Positions 13,945-23,258 are shown, numbered from the stretch's first letter. The stretch is DNA of 42,454 bases from JAENVU01 sp046598395 (GCA_046598395.1 JBKJIQ010000007.1:1-42454), one strand, 5' to 3'. The notes: generated by a model from the sequence alone, not told the origin. Translations and numbers: made by a program.

Positions 13945-15922
13945 TGCAACTGTGTGGCGAGATTCTGGGGACTGGATCAGGACGGCGGTTGGGCGCTCCG
14001 ATCCCGAGCGACGCGTTCGGTTTGGCGCCGGGAGCGGACGATCAGACCGTCCTCGCCGCGGTCGCCGCCCACTACCGGGCCCGCCTCGTCGAGAACCCGG
14101 CTGCGCTGGAGCTGCTTGCCGGGTATGGGATCGACGCGTCGACCGCGGCCGCGTGGGGTGTCGGGCCATTCGGGAGTGATCAGTGCGGGTGGACCGAAGC
14201 TGTTCCACCGCACGACTGTCCGTCGCCTCGCGGGGCTGGGTCTCGAACGGGTGTGGTTCACGTCGGCGACTGCGGACGCGCGTGCTGCAGCTGGTGTCGC
14301 GAAGGTGTTCGCGACCGCGGACATCGAGTGCACACGGGTGCGACTGCCTGCGAGACGCAACCTCGCGGAAGTCCTCGCCGAAGCATCCGACCCGACCGCG
14401 GCACTCGACGCGCTCACCGCACGAGCCTCAACCCCAGCACCAGCCTTCGCCGCGGCGACAACCGAACCGGTCTCTCCGCCGCCAACACCCGCGGCGCCGA
14501 CCCCAGCGATCCCGATCGCGGAACCAACCGCGACGGAACCAGCACCGGCCGCGCGCGTGGCGCGTGACGGCGAGCCGGTCGTGTCGGGGACGGTCACCGA
14601 GCTACACGTCGGGTTCGCAGGCAGGGTGTGGCGGATCCGCGGGGCACGGGCGACCCGAAACGCCGAAGCGTTACGAGCGAACGTGATGGTGACCGACACC
14701 GGCTCGGGCGGGTTCCATCTCGACAGCCTCGACCTCTACTCGGCCCGCGCCCGTGCCGCGTTCACCACCGCAGCCGCACACGAACTCCACGCACCGGCCG
14801 ACGAGTTGAAAGGCGAGTTGGGTCGGGTCCTCGTTCAGGTCGAAGCCGCACTCGCCATCGCCAACACAGCGCCAGAGCTTCCGTCACCGACATCAGCGGA
14901 ACACGCCGCGGCGCTCGACTTGTTGCATGACCCGGATCTCGGGTCGCGGGTCGTCGCGGATCTCGCCGCGTTGGGGATCGTCGGCGAAGAGCAGAACCTC
15001 CTCGCCTGCTACTTGGCGGTGGTGTCGCGCAAGAACACCCCGTCCGTTGGGGGTGGTGATCCAGTCGTCGTCCGCGGCGGGGAAATCGACGCTCGCCGAC
15101 GCGGTCCTCGCCCTGGTCCCCGAAGACGATCGGGTCTCGTTCTCGGCTGTTACGTTACGGGCCAGGCCTTGTATTACGTCGGTGAGCACGATCTCGCGCA
15201 CAAAGTCCTCGCCATCGCGGAACACGAAGGCGCGACCCGCGCCTCGTACGCGTTGAAGCTCCTCGTCTCCGATGGGCGCCTCGCGATCGGCACGACCGGC
15301 AAAGACCCCACCTCCGGGAAGCTGGCGACCAGGACCTATCACGTCGCGGGTCCCGTCGCCCTCGTGACGCCAGACCGGGACCGTCGACCGCGACGGCGAG
15401 CCGGTCGCGTATGTCATCGCGGATGAGGCCGACGCCACGCTCGGTTCGGAACTGTTCGTGCATGTTCTCGGTGGGGCTGAACTCGAGCTCGCACCCCAAT
15501 CCCGACGGCTCCTCGACCACCTCGGAGACCTCACCCACGGTCTCGCCCACGCGCAGGGCGTCGAGCCCGACGCGGTGCGGTTCACGCGCCGCGATGTGAT
15601 CGAACACACCGGCTGGACCGCCCACCAAGTACGGGCACGTCTCGCCCAGTTGTGTGACCATGAACTCGTCCTCGCCCGCCGCGGCAGCCAAGGACGCCGC
15701 TACGACTACCAACTCGCCGACCCGGCCACTCCCGAGGTCGGGCGGGCGCCGGTGAACGGGTTCGCGACTTCGCGACCACTTCGCGAGCACTTCACGACAC
15801 CCGGAATCGGGGTCTCAGCTGCTGAAACGGCCGACTTCGCGACTTCGCGGCCCACACGCACATCACCCTCCCGCCAAACGGTCGAGGTAGTGGTAGATCG
15901 CGACCCAGGGATCGAACTCTGA
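13944..15922 (+). pseudogene. Mobile-element DNA primase/ATPase gene, broken by at least four frame changes and a deletion
   Basis: The reading can be pieced together. Frame of 13944: LGAPIPSDAFGLAPGADDQ, HYRARLVENPAALELLAGYG (primase core). From about 14180 in another frame: LGLERVWFTSATADARAAAG (Toprim-like) and RKN at about 15035. Next frame: GVVIQSSSAAGKSTLADAVL (Walker A) and EDDRVSFSAVT. Frame change near 15160: GQALYYVGEHDLAHKVLAIA. Frame change near 15370: VDRDGEPVAYVIADEADATL and a winged-helix-like end FTRRDVIEHTGWTAHQVRAR. The N-terminal zinc finger and the ATPase middle seem missing. It resembles CHC2/Toprim primases of mobile elements. Its terminal TGA overlaps the integrase ATG (15922), so the pair was once an operon. 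Confidence 0.7.
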
Positions 15923-16863
15923 TGACCCTCGGGACCACCACGATCACCCTGCGCGCTGCGGTCGATGAGCACGTCGAATGGTTGGCGGCACACAACTATG
16001 CGGCGACGACGATCGCGAACCGCCGCCGTTACCTCGACGCCTTCGCCACCTTCCTCGCCGCCCGCTCGGTGACCGGTCTCAACGAGGTGGGCCCCGCACA
16101 CCTTGAGGCCTACCAACATCACCTCTACCAAGCGCGCAAAGCCGACGGGGCGCCCTTGTCGTTCCGCACCCAAGCCCAACGGTTGATCCCAGTGAAAGTC
16201 TTCTTCGGGTGGGCGACCCGCCGCGGCCTCCTCACCGCAGATCCCGCCGTGCTGCTCGAACTCCCACGCGCCGAACGCCGGTTGCCGGACGCGACCCTCA
16301 CCGCGGCCGAAGCCGAGACGGTCATGGCCTTGCCCGAAATCTCGACCGTGCTCGGGTTGCGGGACCGGGCGATCCTCGAAGTGTTCTGGGCGACCGCGGT
16401 CCGCCGCGCCGAACTCGCACACGTCCTCGTCCATCACATCGACCGCGCCCGGGCGACGTTGTTCGTCCGTCACGGCAAAGGCGCCCGCGACCGGTACGTG
16501 CCACTCGGCGCCCGCGCGGCCGGTTGGGTCGACGCCTACCTCACCCACGCCCGACCCCACCTCATCGCGCACCCGGATGCGGGGGTCCTGTTCGTGTCCG
16601 CGACGGGCCGGCCGTTGGCGCTCGATTGGCTGTCGCGTACGGTCCGCCGCTATATTCATGCCGGGACCGGCAAACCCGGCTCCCGTCACCTCCTCCGACA
16701 CACTGCCGCGACGGGGATGCTCGAAGGCGGTGCCGACATCCGCTACGTCGCCGAACTCCTCGGCCACGCCCGGCTCGAAACGACCCAGATCTACACGCGA
16801 GTCAGCATCGACAAGTCGACCGAAGTCCACGCCCGCACCCATCCCTCCGCCCGCCAGGCCTGA
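15922..16863 (+). CDS. Tyrosine recombinase/integrase (XerC-like), intact (module B)
   Basis: The 313-residue protein has an N-terminal SAM-like core-binding domain (about 8-105) and a C-terminal catalytic domain. All catalytic residues are visible: Arg in TAVRRAELAHV, Lys in RHGKGARDRYVPLG, His-x-x-Arg in RHLLRHTAATGM, His in LLGHARLETTQ, and Tyr in QIYTRVS. It should cut and rejoin DNA through a phosphotyrosine. It is the only complete member of three related copies in this island, follows a ruined primase gene with overlapping stop/start, and is followed by an intact VapBC pair. Confidence 0.9.
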   Translation: MTLGTTTITLRAAVDEHVEWLAAHNYAATTIANRRRYLDAFATFLAARSVTGLNEVGPAHLEAYQHHLYQARKADGAPLSFRTQAQRLIPVKVFFGWATRRGLLTADPAVLLELPRAERRLPDATLTAAEAETVMALPEISTVLGLRDRAILEVFWATAVRRAELAHVLVHHIDRARATLFVRHGKGARDRYVPLGARAAGWVDAYLTHARPHLIAHPDAGVLFVSATGRPLALDWLSRTVRRYIHAGTGKPGSRHLLRHTAATGMLEGGADIRYVAELLGHARLETTQIYTRVSIDKSTEVHARTHPSARQA

Positions 16864-16900
16864 ACTGTTGGGCCGGATGGTCGCAGGAGGGTCGTAGACT
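16843..16900 (+). repeat. Int-tail/TA-promoter repeat, copy B
   Basis: It covers the last codons of the integrase and ends in TAGACT, 6 nt before the antitoxin ATG. Related to 12102-12155 and 17901-17957. Confidence 0.65.
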
Positions 16901-16906
16901 GTGGCC

Positions 16907-17071
16907 ATGACTGTTGTGTCCCAACCGGACGAGCCACATGCGCTCATCGTTTTGCCTCCTGATGAGGCGTTTCTGGCGGCGATGCCACCGCCGAGACCAG
17001 AGGACTTGGTGATCGAGGGCCTCACCGATGAGGAATGGGACGCGTTCGAGCAGGCGCTCCGGGAGCGGTGA
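16907..17071 (+). CDS. Small acidic antitoxin candidate (VapB position), module B
   Basis: A 54-residue acidic protein (MTVVSQPDEPHALIVLPPDE... and EGLTDEEWDAFEQALRER) starts 6 nt after a TAGACT box, consistent with a leaderless message. No DNA-binding fold is obvious. The short, acidic, helix-ended sequence and the GTGA overlap with the following PIN toxin mark it as the antitoxin. Confidence 0.65.
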   Translation: MTVVSQPDEPHALIVLPPDEAFLAAMPPPRPEDLVIEGLTDEEWDAFEQALRER

Positions 17072-17499
17072 CCACCGGCTCAGATCGCGTCGTGCTCGAC
17101 ACGATGGTTGTCTCCGCGCTGATGAGCGAATCTCGCCGGCCGGAGCCGGCTGCTCGGTATTGGGAGTTGATCGGCGGCCGTCGGCTCATCGTTTCGTTTT
17201 CGACGGTGACGGAGATGCGTTACGGGGTGCTGAAGGCCGGTTGGGGCGAGTTGCGTCGACGTTCCTTGGAACGTGACCTTTCGCGGTTCGTTGTCGTCCA
17301 GCCCGACGACCGGCTGATGAACGTCTGCGCTCAACTGCGCGCATCGTGCGAGCGAGTGGGTCACGGTCTCAGCGACAAGATTCACGAGGCCGACCGGTGG
17401 ATCGCCGCCACCGCGATCAGGTTCGATATCGAACTCGTCTCCGATGACGCGGTATTCCGCGACGTTCCCGGCCTGACCGTCGTCACCAGCCCTGCCTGA
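17068..17499 (+). CDS. vapC: PIN-domain toxin (VapC family), intact, module B
   Basis: The 143-residue protein carries the four acidic positions of VapC ribonucleases: Asp in VVLDTMVVSALM, Glu in TVTEMRYGVLKAG, Asp in HEADRWIAATA, and Asp in VSDDAVFRDVPG. VapC toxins cleave tRNA or rRNA when freed from VapB. The GTG start overlaps the antitoxin stop (GTGA). A start at 17035 is possible but would lie inside the antitoxin gene. The damaged copy at 17980-18287 is its close relative. Confidence 0.85.
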   Translation: MTTGSDRVVLDTMVVSALMSESRRPEPAARYWELIGGRRLIVSFSTVTEMRYGVLKAGWGELRRRSLERDLSRFVVVQPDDRLMNVCAQLRASCERVGHGLSDKIHEADRWIAATAIRFDIELVSDDAVFRDVPGLTVVTSPA

Positions 17500-17525
17500 C
17501 CGCCCCGCCGCGCGACGGACTTCGA

Positions 17526-17850
17526 CCACCCGCCGGAGTGGGAGACTTCCCGTGTGCCTGATCTGACCGTCGCCCGCGTGCGTGAACACACGCGTGCGCC
17601 GCGGAAACACGCGTTCGCGTTTCGCTCCGGAAATCAACCCTCACCGCGCGGGTGTCGTACTGATGTTCTCGCAGGTCAACCCACACGAGGACCCCGGCCA
17701 AGAAGGTGCGCGACGCCGAGAAGTTGTGTTGCCCGCTACTACGACCCGACCACCCGACAATTCCTGACGCGGGACCCGCTCGTCTCGTCGACGAGGAGCG
17801 CTTACGGGTACGCGAATGGCGGGCCGCTCAATGGGACTGATCCGAGCGGA
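17526..17850 (+). repeat. Linker plus Rhs-tip repeat, copy B
   Basis: It matches 12834-13160. After the shared linker it encodes VARYYDPTTRQFLTRDP, then SAYGYANGGPLNGTDPSGM. Here the Rhs tip ends almost at once, with no variable tail, and runs into a third integrase tail. Confidence 0.7.
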
Positions 17851-17900
17851 ATGTGCTCCGTCGTCGGAACCTCGCATCCTTGGTCTGACGACAATCCCAC

Positions 17901-17957
17901 CCCTCCGCCCGCCAGACAGGAACAACGGGCCGGATGGTCGCAGGTGGGTCGTAGACT
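17901..17957 (+). repeat. Int-tail/TA-promoter repeat, copy C
   Basis: The same block as at 12102 and 16843, ending in TAGACT. Unlike A and B, it is followed by a 22-nt leader with a strong Shine-Dalgarno (gaggagg, 17969-17975) before an ATG at 17980. Confidence 0.65.
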
Positions 17958-17979
17958 GAAGTACCCGCGAGGAGGTCCC

Positions 17980-18287
17980 ATGTCGACAAGGCGTGAGCCC
18001 ACCGCGACCTGGGCCGGTCGTCGTCGATTCGAACGTTTTCAGTGCCGAGCTGGTCCGGAGCGGTGCGGTCCTGGCCGAGGACTACCGCGGCATCCTCAAG
18101 GGTCGAGCGGTACGTCGCATTGCGCGTCTGGTGCATGCGTAACGGTCACGGCCTCGGCCAGAAGATCCACGAAGCAGACCGGTGGATCGCCGCGACCGCG
18201 ATGTTGCTGAACGTGCCGCTCGTCGCGCACGACGCCGTATTCCGCGATGTCCACGGACTCGAACTCATCACCACACTCCCCGCGTAG
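17980..18287 (+). pseudogene. VapC-type PIN toxin remnant with frameshift and internal deletion (module C)
   Basis: After ATG 17980 the frame shifts by one base. It then reads PGPVVVDSNVFSAELVRSGA and VLAEDYRGILKGR, a PIN start with its first Asp. The middle, including the Glu motif, is missing. A further frame change brings back MRNGHGLGQKIHEADRWIAA and VAHDAVFRDVHGLELITTLP with stop TAG 18285-18287. The end is closely similar to the intact toxin of module B. No antitoxin gene is visible for it. Confidence 0.7.
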
Positions 18288-18366
18288 GCCGGAACGGCGT
18301 CAGCGACCTGGACCCGAACTTCAGGACGGTTGCAGTCCTGGAGAACGCCCGCTCTCATAGGGTGGC

Positions 18367-20604
18367 GTGGATGACGTGCCGATCGTGAGTGAGTTCTCGG
18401 CCGCGGCGCTCCGGGTGGAGGCCGGCGCGGATGCCAACGAGGAAGCCCGCGCCCTGATTGCGCAGCTGACCGATGCGGAGGTCCTCGATCTGCTCGACGG
18501 CGACACACCGTTCTGGCCTGGGATCGCCGATATGACCAGTGGTGGGTACTACGCGCATGCGTGGCCGGCGGCGAGGAACGCTCGCCTCGGGATCCCAGGG
18601 ATCGCGTTCACCGACGGGCCCCGCGGTGTGGTGGTTGGCAACGCCACGTGCTTCCCGGTTGCCATGGCGCGTGCTGCCACCTTCGACCTCGAGTTAGAGG
18701 AAGCCATTGGCGAGGTCATCGGGCTCGAGGCGCGTGCGGTGGGCGCCACCTACTTCGGTGGGGTGTGTGTGAACTTGCTGCGCCATCCCGCGTGGGGACG
18801 CGCACAGGAGACCTACGGCGAGGACCCGTACCAACTGGGCGAGTTCGGCGCTGCGCTCACCCGCGGCGTGCAAGGCCATGTCCTCGCATGTGTGAAGCAC
18901 TTCGCGTGTAACTCGATGGAGAACGCCCGGTTCTCGGTCGACATCCGCGCGGATGATCGCGCGCTGCACGAGGTCTACCTCCCGCACTTTCGTCGCGTGG
19001 TGGAGGAAGGGGTTGCAAGCGTGATGAGCGCGTACAACTCGTTGAACGGCGAGTGGTGTGGCGAATCCGCGGGCCTCCTTACCGCGATCCTGCGCGACGA
19101 GTGGGGCTTCGAGGGCTTCGTGATCACCGACTTCATCTTCGGAGTGCGCGACCCCGTGGGTTCGGTGCGCGCCGGACTCGACGTGGAAATGCCATTCGCG
19201 CAACAACGCGCCCAGACGCTGCCTGAGGCACTGGCGGCTGCCGTGGTGACGCGCAAGGAACTGGAAGTCCCCGCAATCCGCGTGGTCGCCACGGTGTTGC
19301 AGTTCGCGGATCGGATCCTGGGTGAGCCGCCGCCGATCGACGTACTGGCGGCGCCCACTCACTGCGCGCTGGCGCGGCGGGCCGCGCAGGAGTCGATCGT
19401 GCTGCTCAGGAACCGCAAGGATCTGCTGCCGCTCTCCGTGCCCGAGATTGCGAACATCGTGGTGCTCGGACAGCTGGCCGCAACTCCGAACTTGGGCGAC
19501 GGCGGATCCTCCGCGGTGCATCCACCGAGCGTCGTAACTCCGTTGGATGGGATCCGGACCGCGTTTCCCGAAGCAGACGTGGTCTATTCCGAACGCGATT
19601 TCGATCCGGTGGTGGTGGCCGCCGCCGATGTTGCGATCGTGGTCGTTGGCTACACCAAGGCGGATGAGGGTGAGTTCGTGGACCCCCAGACTTCGGGGTC
19701 GCTCTTCCATCTCTTCCCGCCGATGGACCATCCGACGCTCGGCCGCGATGCGCCGATGCCGAACCTGCCGTTCTCGCCGCCGGCGCTTTCGCTTGGGCGA
19801 GACGATGCAGTGATGGCAACGGGCGGCGATCGTCGGTCGCTTCGTCTCCACGCCGAGGATGAAGATCTCATTCGTGGCGTCGCCGTTCTGAATCCGCGCA
19901 CCGTGGTGGTGGTGATGAGCGGTTCGGCGGTGGTGATGCCCTGGATCGACGCGCCGGCAGCAACGCTCATGCTGTGGTATCCGGGGATGGAAGGCGGGCA
20001 CGCGCTCGCCGATGTTCTCACCGGCGCAGTGATTCCGAGCGGCCGGCTTCCGTTCGCGATCCCCCATGATGAGGCCGACCTCGTCCATTTTGATGCCGAC
20101 GCCACCGCGGAGACGTACGACCTCTTCCATGGCCAATGGCACCTGGATCGCAATGACACGCCCGCTGCGTTCCCGTTCGGCTTCGGGCTCAGCACCACTG
20201 AGTTCGAGATCGGCGCGATCGAGGTGGAGGCCGACGGAACGGCCGTGCGGGTGAGCGTCGACAACGTGGGAACTCGCGATGGTGCGACGGTGGTCCAGAT
20301 CTACGCGGGGTATGAGGCATCGGCCTATGAACGCCCGCGCTCACGGCTTGTGGGTTTCCATCGGCGATACCTGAAGGTCGGGGAAGCCGCGAGCTGCTCC
20401 GTGCCCATCGATCTGCGGATGTTGGAGGTGCGTCTCGACGGGCGGATGGTCCGCGAGCCGGGCACGATCACGCTGCGCGCCGCGTTCCACGCGGGTGACC
20501 CGGGCGTCACCACGGCGTTCGAGGTGAGTGAGCAATCAGTTAGCGGCGCACGCGTACCAAGCCCTCTTGGGCGATGGTCGCAACGTGCACACCCTCCTGG
20601 GTGA
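18367..20604 (+). CDS. Glycoside hydrolase family 3 beta-glycosidase
   Basis: This 745-residue enzyme (GTG start; a GTG at 18376 is equally possible) shows the GH3 layout. The N-terminal TIM barrel includes PGIAFTDGPRGV, VKHFACNS and the nucleophile region FEGFVITDFIFG. It is followed by the alpha/beta sandwich (ESIVLLRNRKDLLPL, LMLWYPGMEGGHALADVLTG, SGRLPFAIP) and a C-terminal fibronectin-like domain (FPFGFGLSTTEFE, VGFHRRYLKVGEA). No signal peptide is seen, so it likely acts on imported oligosaccharides. A TAGGGT box at 18358-18363 may be its -10. Its 3' end overlaps the convergent tesB by 65 bp. Confidence 0.9.
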   Translation: MDDVPIVSEFSAAALRVEAGADANEEARALIAQLTDAEVLDLLDGDTPFWPGIADMTSGGYYAHAWPAARNARLGIPGIAFTDGPRGVVVGNATCFPVAMARAATFDLELEEAIGEVIGLEARAVGATYFGGVCVNLLRHPAWGRAQETYGEDPYQLGEFGAALTRGVQGHVLACVKHFACNSMENARFSVDIRADDRALHEVYLPHFRRVVEEGVASVMSAYNSLNGEWCGESAGLLTAILRDEWGFEGFVITDFIFGVRDPVGSVRAGLDVEMPFAQQRAQTLPEALAAAVVTRKELEVPAIRVVATVLQFADRILGEPPPIDVLAAPTHCALARRAAQESIVLLRNRKDLLPLSVPEIANIVVLGQLAATPNLGDGGSSAVHPPSVVTPLDGIRTAFPEADVVYSERDFDPVVVAAADVAIVVVGYTKADEGEFVDPQTSGSLFHLFPPMDHPTLGRDAPMPNLPFSPPALSLGRDDAVMATGGDRRSLRLHAEDEDLIRGVAVLNPRTVVVVMSGSAVVMPWIDAPAATLMLWYPGMEGGHALADVLTGAVIPSGRLPFAIPHDEADLVHFDADATAETYDLFHGQWHLDRNDTPAAFPFGFGLSTTEFEIGAIEVEADGTAVRVSVDNVGTRDGATVVQIYAGYEASAYERPRSRLVGFHRRYLKVGEAASCSVPIDLRMLEVRLDGRMVREPGTITLRAAFHAGDPGVTTAFEVSEQSVSGARVPSPLGRWSQRAHPPG

Positions 20605-21343
20605 AGACCCGCGCGATGGCCATGCCGCGTGCATTGGCGACTCCGTGACCCGAGAGCGCAAAGAGCAACCAGTCGGTGGCGCGCACGGGCCGGTGAAACC
20701 AGATCGCGTGGTCGAGGCTGGCGCACATCAGCGAGTCCCACTGCCCGCCCATCGGGTGGGGCATGACGGCAACCCCGAGCAGGTCTTCGTCCGACTCGTA
20801 TGCGAGCGCGCACGCGTGGACCATGGGGTCATCGCCCAGATCTTCGGGCACCCGCATCCACGTGACCTGTTCGGGAATCGGCTCGCGTTGTGACCGCACG
20901 ATCTTGTGATCGAACAGCAAGTCGGTGTCCGCGTCCGGCACAGTTTCCGGCGGCGCAACGTTCTCGGGTGGCCGAATCGCCTGCTCGTCGTCGCCTTCCT
21001 CGGCGGCCTGGAAGCTCGCGATCAGGTTCAAGATCGCACCGCCCGCTTGGTAGGCGACCACCTGGCGCGTCGTGAACGAACGCCCGTCCCGCACGCGGTC
21101 GACCTCGTACAGCACGGGTTCGCGTTCGTCTCCCGCGCGCACGAAGTAGGCGTGCAACGAATGGACGCGGTGCGGAGCGTCGATGGTGAGACCGGCGGCG
21201 CGCAGCGCTTGGGCCACCACCTGGCCGCCGTAGATTCGCGGCCATCCCAGGTGGGGACCCGCACCAAGAAATGCATCCGGCTTCACGCGCTCGAGTTCCA
21301 ACAACGACGCGAGGTCGTTGACCGGATGGATCAGCACGCTCAT
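20540..21343 (-). CDS. tesB: Acyl-CoA thioesterase II (TesB family)
   Basis: TesB hydrolyses acyl-CoA to free fatty acid and CoA. The 267-residue protein is a double hotdog: N-terminal LGWPRIYGGQVVAQALRAAG and HSLHAYFVRAGD, C-terminal SLDHAIWFHRPVRATDWLLF and VATIAQEGLVR. The Asp of LDHAIWFH and Gln of AQEGL fit the catalytic set. I start at ATG 21343 (MSVLIHPVNDL) because it has a GAGG Shine-Dalgarno and the upstream extension looks non-coding. It lies 34 bp behind the membrane acyltransferase gene on the same strand. Confidence 0.9.
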   Translation of the reverse strand: MSVLIHPVNDLASLLELERVKPDAFLGAGPHLGWPRIYGGQVVAQALRAAGLTIDAPHRVHSLHAYFVRAGDEREPVLYEVDRVRDGRSFTTRQVVAYQAGGAILNLIASFQAAEEGDDEQAIRPPENVAPPETVPDADTDLLFDHKIVRSQREPIPEQVTWMRVPEDLGDDPMVHACALAYESDEDLLGVAVMPHPMGGQWDSLMCASLDHAIWFHRPVRATDWLLFALSGHGVANARGMAIARVFTQEGVHVATIAQEGLVRVRR

Positions 21344-21377
21344 CTGTTCCTCACGCGTTGCGCGCCTCGGGGTCGGC

Positions 21378-23258
21378 TCACGGATTGATCTGCGCGGCGA
21401 TGAGTTCGGCGTAACGGATTTGGCCGTCGGCATTCACGTGGATGTGATCCTCGTAGAGCCACTCGGGATGGTTCGAGACCTCGCCGTTCCAGTTGATCAA
21501 GATGGCATTGCCGAACTGCGGCACCCATCGCTGGATGACGTCGTTGTCGCCGGCTTCCCACGACCGCGGCACCTTCACATTGAGAAAGATCACGCGCTGA
21601 CGATCCGCAAGCAGCGCCTTGAGTGCCTCCATGTGGCCATCGGTAATCACGCCGTTCGTACCCAGGTGCACCACGACCACCGGGCTGAGCTGACCCGCGT
21701 CTTTGAGGGCGCGGAGGATGTCGATGGAGCTTCCGAACTGCCGGCTGGTGAGGGCGTCGACACGAATACCGGGGATCTTCTGCTCCAGCGCGCCCTTCGA
21801 GCCGAGCATGACGGAATCGCCCACCGCGGTGACCTGTGGTGGCGGCGCGGGGACTATGGGCGCGGTGGTGGGTGTCCCGGGAGGCGTAGTGCTGGTGGCG
21901 GTGTTCGATGCTGGGGAGTTCAGAAACTGCAGGCCCGATTGGATGCGCGCCGGTTGCCCGGAAGCGAGTCCAACCATGGTGAGCGATCCGGCGATGATGA
22001 CCGCGCCGCCGAGTGCCACGGTGCGCTGCCACATGAACGTGCGGTCTTCGCCAGTGGCGCGGCGCAGGCTGACGAACCAGCGGCCGACTCCGCCGTGGCG
22101 GATGGGTTCCTCCACGAACCGGTACGAAAGTTCGGCCGCCGCGAGCGTGAGGGCGAGGCGCAGCACGAGGTTTGCCGGACCGGTGAGCGAGATGTCTTGA
22201 CTCGGCCGCGTGATCATGAAGATGGGCCAGTGCCAGAGGTAGATGCCGTAGGAGCGTTCGCCGATCCAACGCAGCGGCTGTTGAGCGAGAATCACCGTCC
22301 CGATGCGTGAGGCCGGATGCACCGCGGTCGCGATCACCACGGCCGCGAGGACGGCCACGCCCAAGAACCCGCCGCGGAAGAGCACGTTCGATTGGAAATG
22401 CGCGGTGGCGAAAGTGATCACCAGCAGCGCGAGCGCGGTGCCGCCGACGGCATCGAGTACGACGCGACCTTCACGGGGGATTCTTGGTGACAGTCGCCAC
22501 GGCGACCACACCATCGCGAGTGCCGCGCCCACGAGCATGGTGAAGATGCGCGTGTCGCTTCCGAAGTACACGCGCGACGGTTCGGCGATCGCGAAATCGT
22601 GGGGCAGCGCGAGCACGATCATGGTCGTGAACGACGCCACAATCCCAACACAGGTTGCGATCAGCATCGGAGCGCGGCGGCCGTTCCAGAGCTTGAGCAT
22701 GCCGAACAGCACAAGGGGCCAGAGCAGGTAGAACTGCTCCTCGACCGCGAGTGACCACAGGTGGCGCAACAGTGGTGGGCGACCTTGCGAGGCGATGTAG
22801 GACTGGTGCTGGAAGATTTGCCACCAGTTGGTGACGTACCCGAGCGCGGCCACCACATCGCCGCGCAACGATCGAATCTCGTCGGGTAAGAAGATGACCG
22901 TGAACAGTGAGACGCACGCGAGGACCAAGAACAACGCGGGCAGCAGACGGCGGGCCCGCCGCAGGTAGAACTGGCCCAGACCGATCTCGCCGTGATTGCG
23001 GTGTTCGGCGAGCAATAACGATGTGATGAGGTAGCCGCTGATGACAAAGAACACGTCGACACCGAGGAAGCCACCCTGCATCCAGCTCACATCGCCGTGA
23101 TACAGCAATACCGCCGAGACGCTGAGGGCGCGGAGGCCGTCGAGGCCGGGCACGTACCGCAGGCGCGTGCTCGCGACGGGATCAGTTCCGGTGGGGCGCG
23201 ATGGGAGCGCATCATCGGCGTCGAGGCGCGCCGAGGAACCAGGGGGAACCGTCTGCAT
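21378..23258 (-). CDS. Membrane acyltransferase (AT3) with C-terminal SGNH domain, OatA-like
   Basis: A 626-residue two-part protein. The N-terminal acyltransferase-3 domain (about 35-390) starts YVPGLDGLRALSVSAVLLYH and contains FLGVDVFFVISGYLIT and FYLRRARRLLPALF, with about ten membrane helices. A Thr/Pro linker leads to an extracytoplasmic SGNH esterase-like domain with the GDS block (VTAVGDSVMLGS), the Asn block (VVHLGTNGVI) and the Asp-x-x-His block (YEDHIHVN). Such proteins move acetyl groups across the membrane onto peptidoglycan or surface glycans. The substrate cannot be told. Confidence 0.9.
   Translation of the reverse strand: MQTVPPGSSARLDADDALPSRPTGTDPVASTRLRYVPGLDGLRALSVSAVLLYHGDVSWMQGGFLGVDVFFVISGYLITSLLLAEHRNHGEIGLGQFYLRRARRLLPALFLVLACVSLFTVIFLPDEIRSLRGDVVAALGYVTNWWQIFQHQSYIASQGRPPLLRHLWSLAVEEQFYLLWPLVLFGMLKLWNGRRAPMLIATCVGIVASFTTMIVLALPHDFAIAEPSRVYFGSDTRIFTMLVGAALAMVWSPWRLSPRIPREGRVVLDAVGGTALALLVITFATAHFQSNVLFRGGFLGVAVLAAVVIATAVHPASRIGTVILAQQPLRWIGERSYGIYLWHWPIFMITRPSQDISLTGPANLVLRLALTLAAAELSYRFVEEPIRHGGVGRWFVSLRRATGEDRTFMWQRTVALGGAVIIAGSLTMVGLASGQPARIQSGLQFLNSPASNTATSTTPPGTPTTAPIVPAPPPQVTAVGDSVMLGSKGALEQKIPGIRVDALTSRQFGSSIDILRALKDAGQLSPVVVVHLGTNGVITDGHMEALKALLADRQRVIFLNVKVPRSWEAGDNDVIQRWVPQFGNAILINWNGEVSNHPEWLYEDHIHVNADGQIRYAELIAAQINP

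Noticed and set aside
11914..18300. A second copy of the tRNA-Leu 3' end marking the right edge of the island
   Set aside because: I looked for ggttcaagtccccc and its neighbours to 18.4 kb and saw none, so I do not claim an attachment-site pair for this island.
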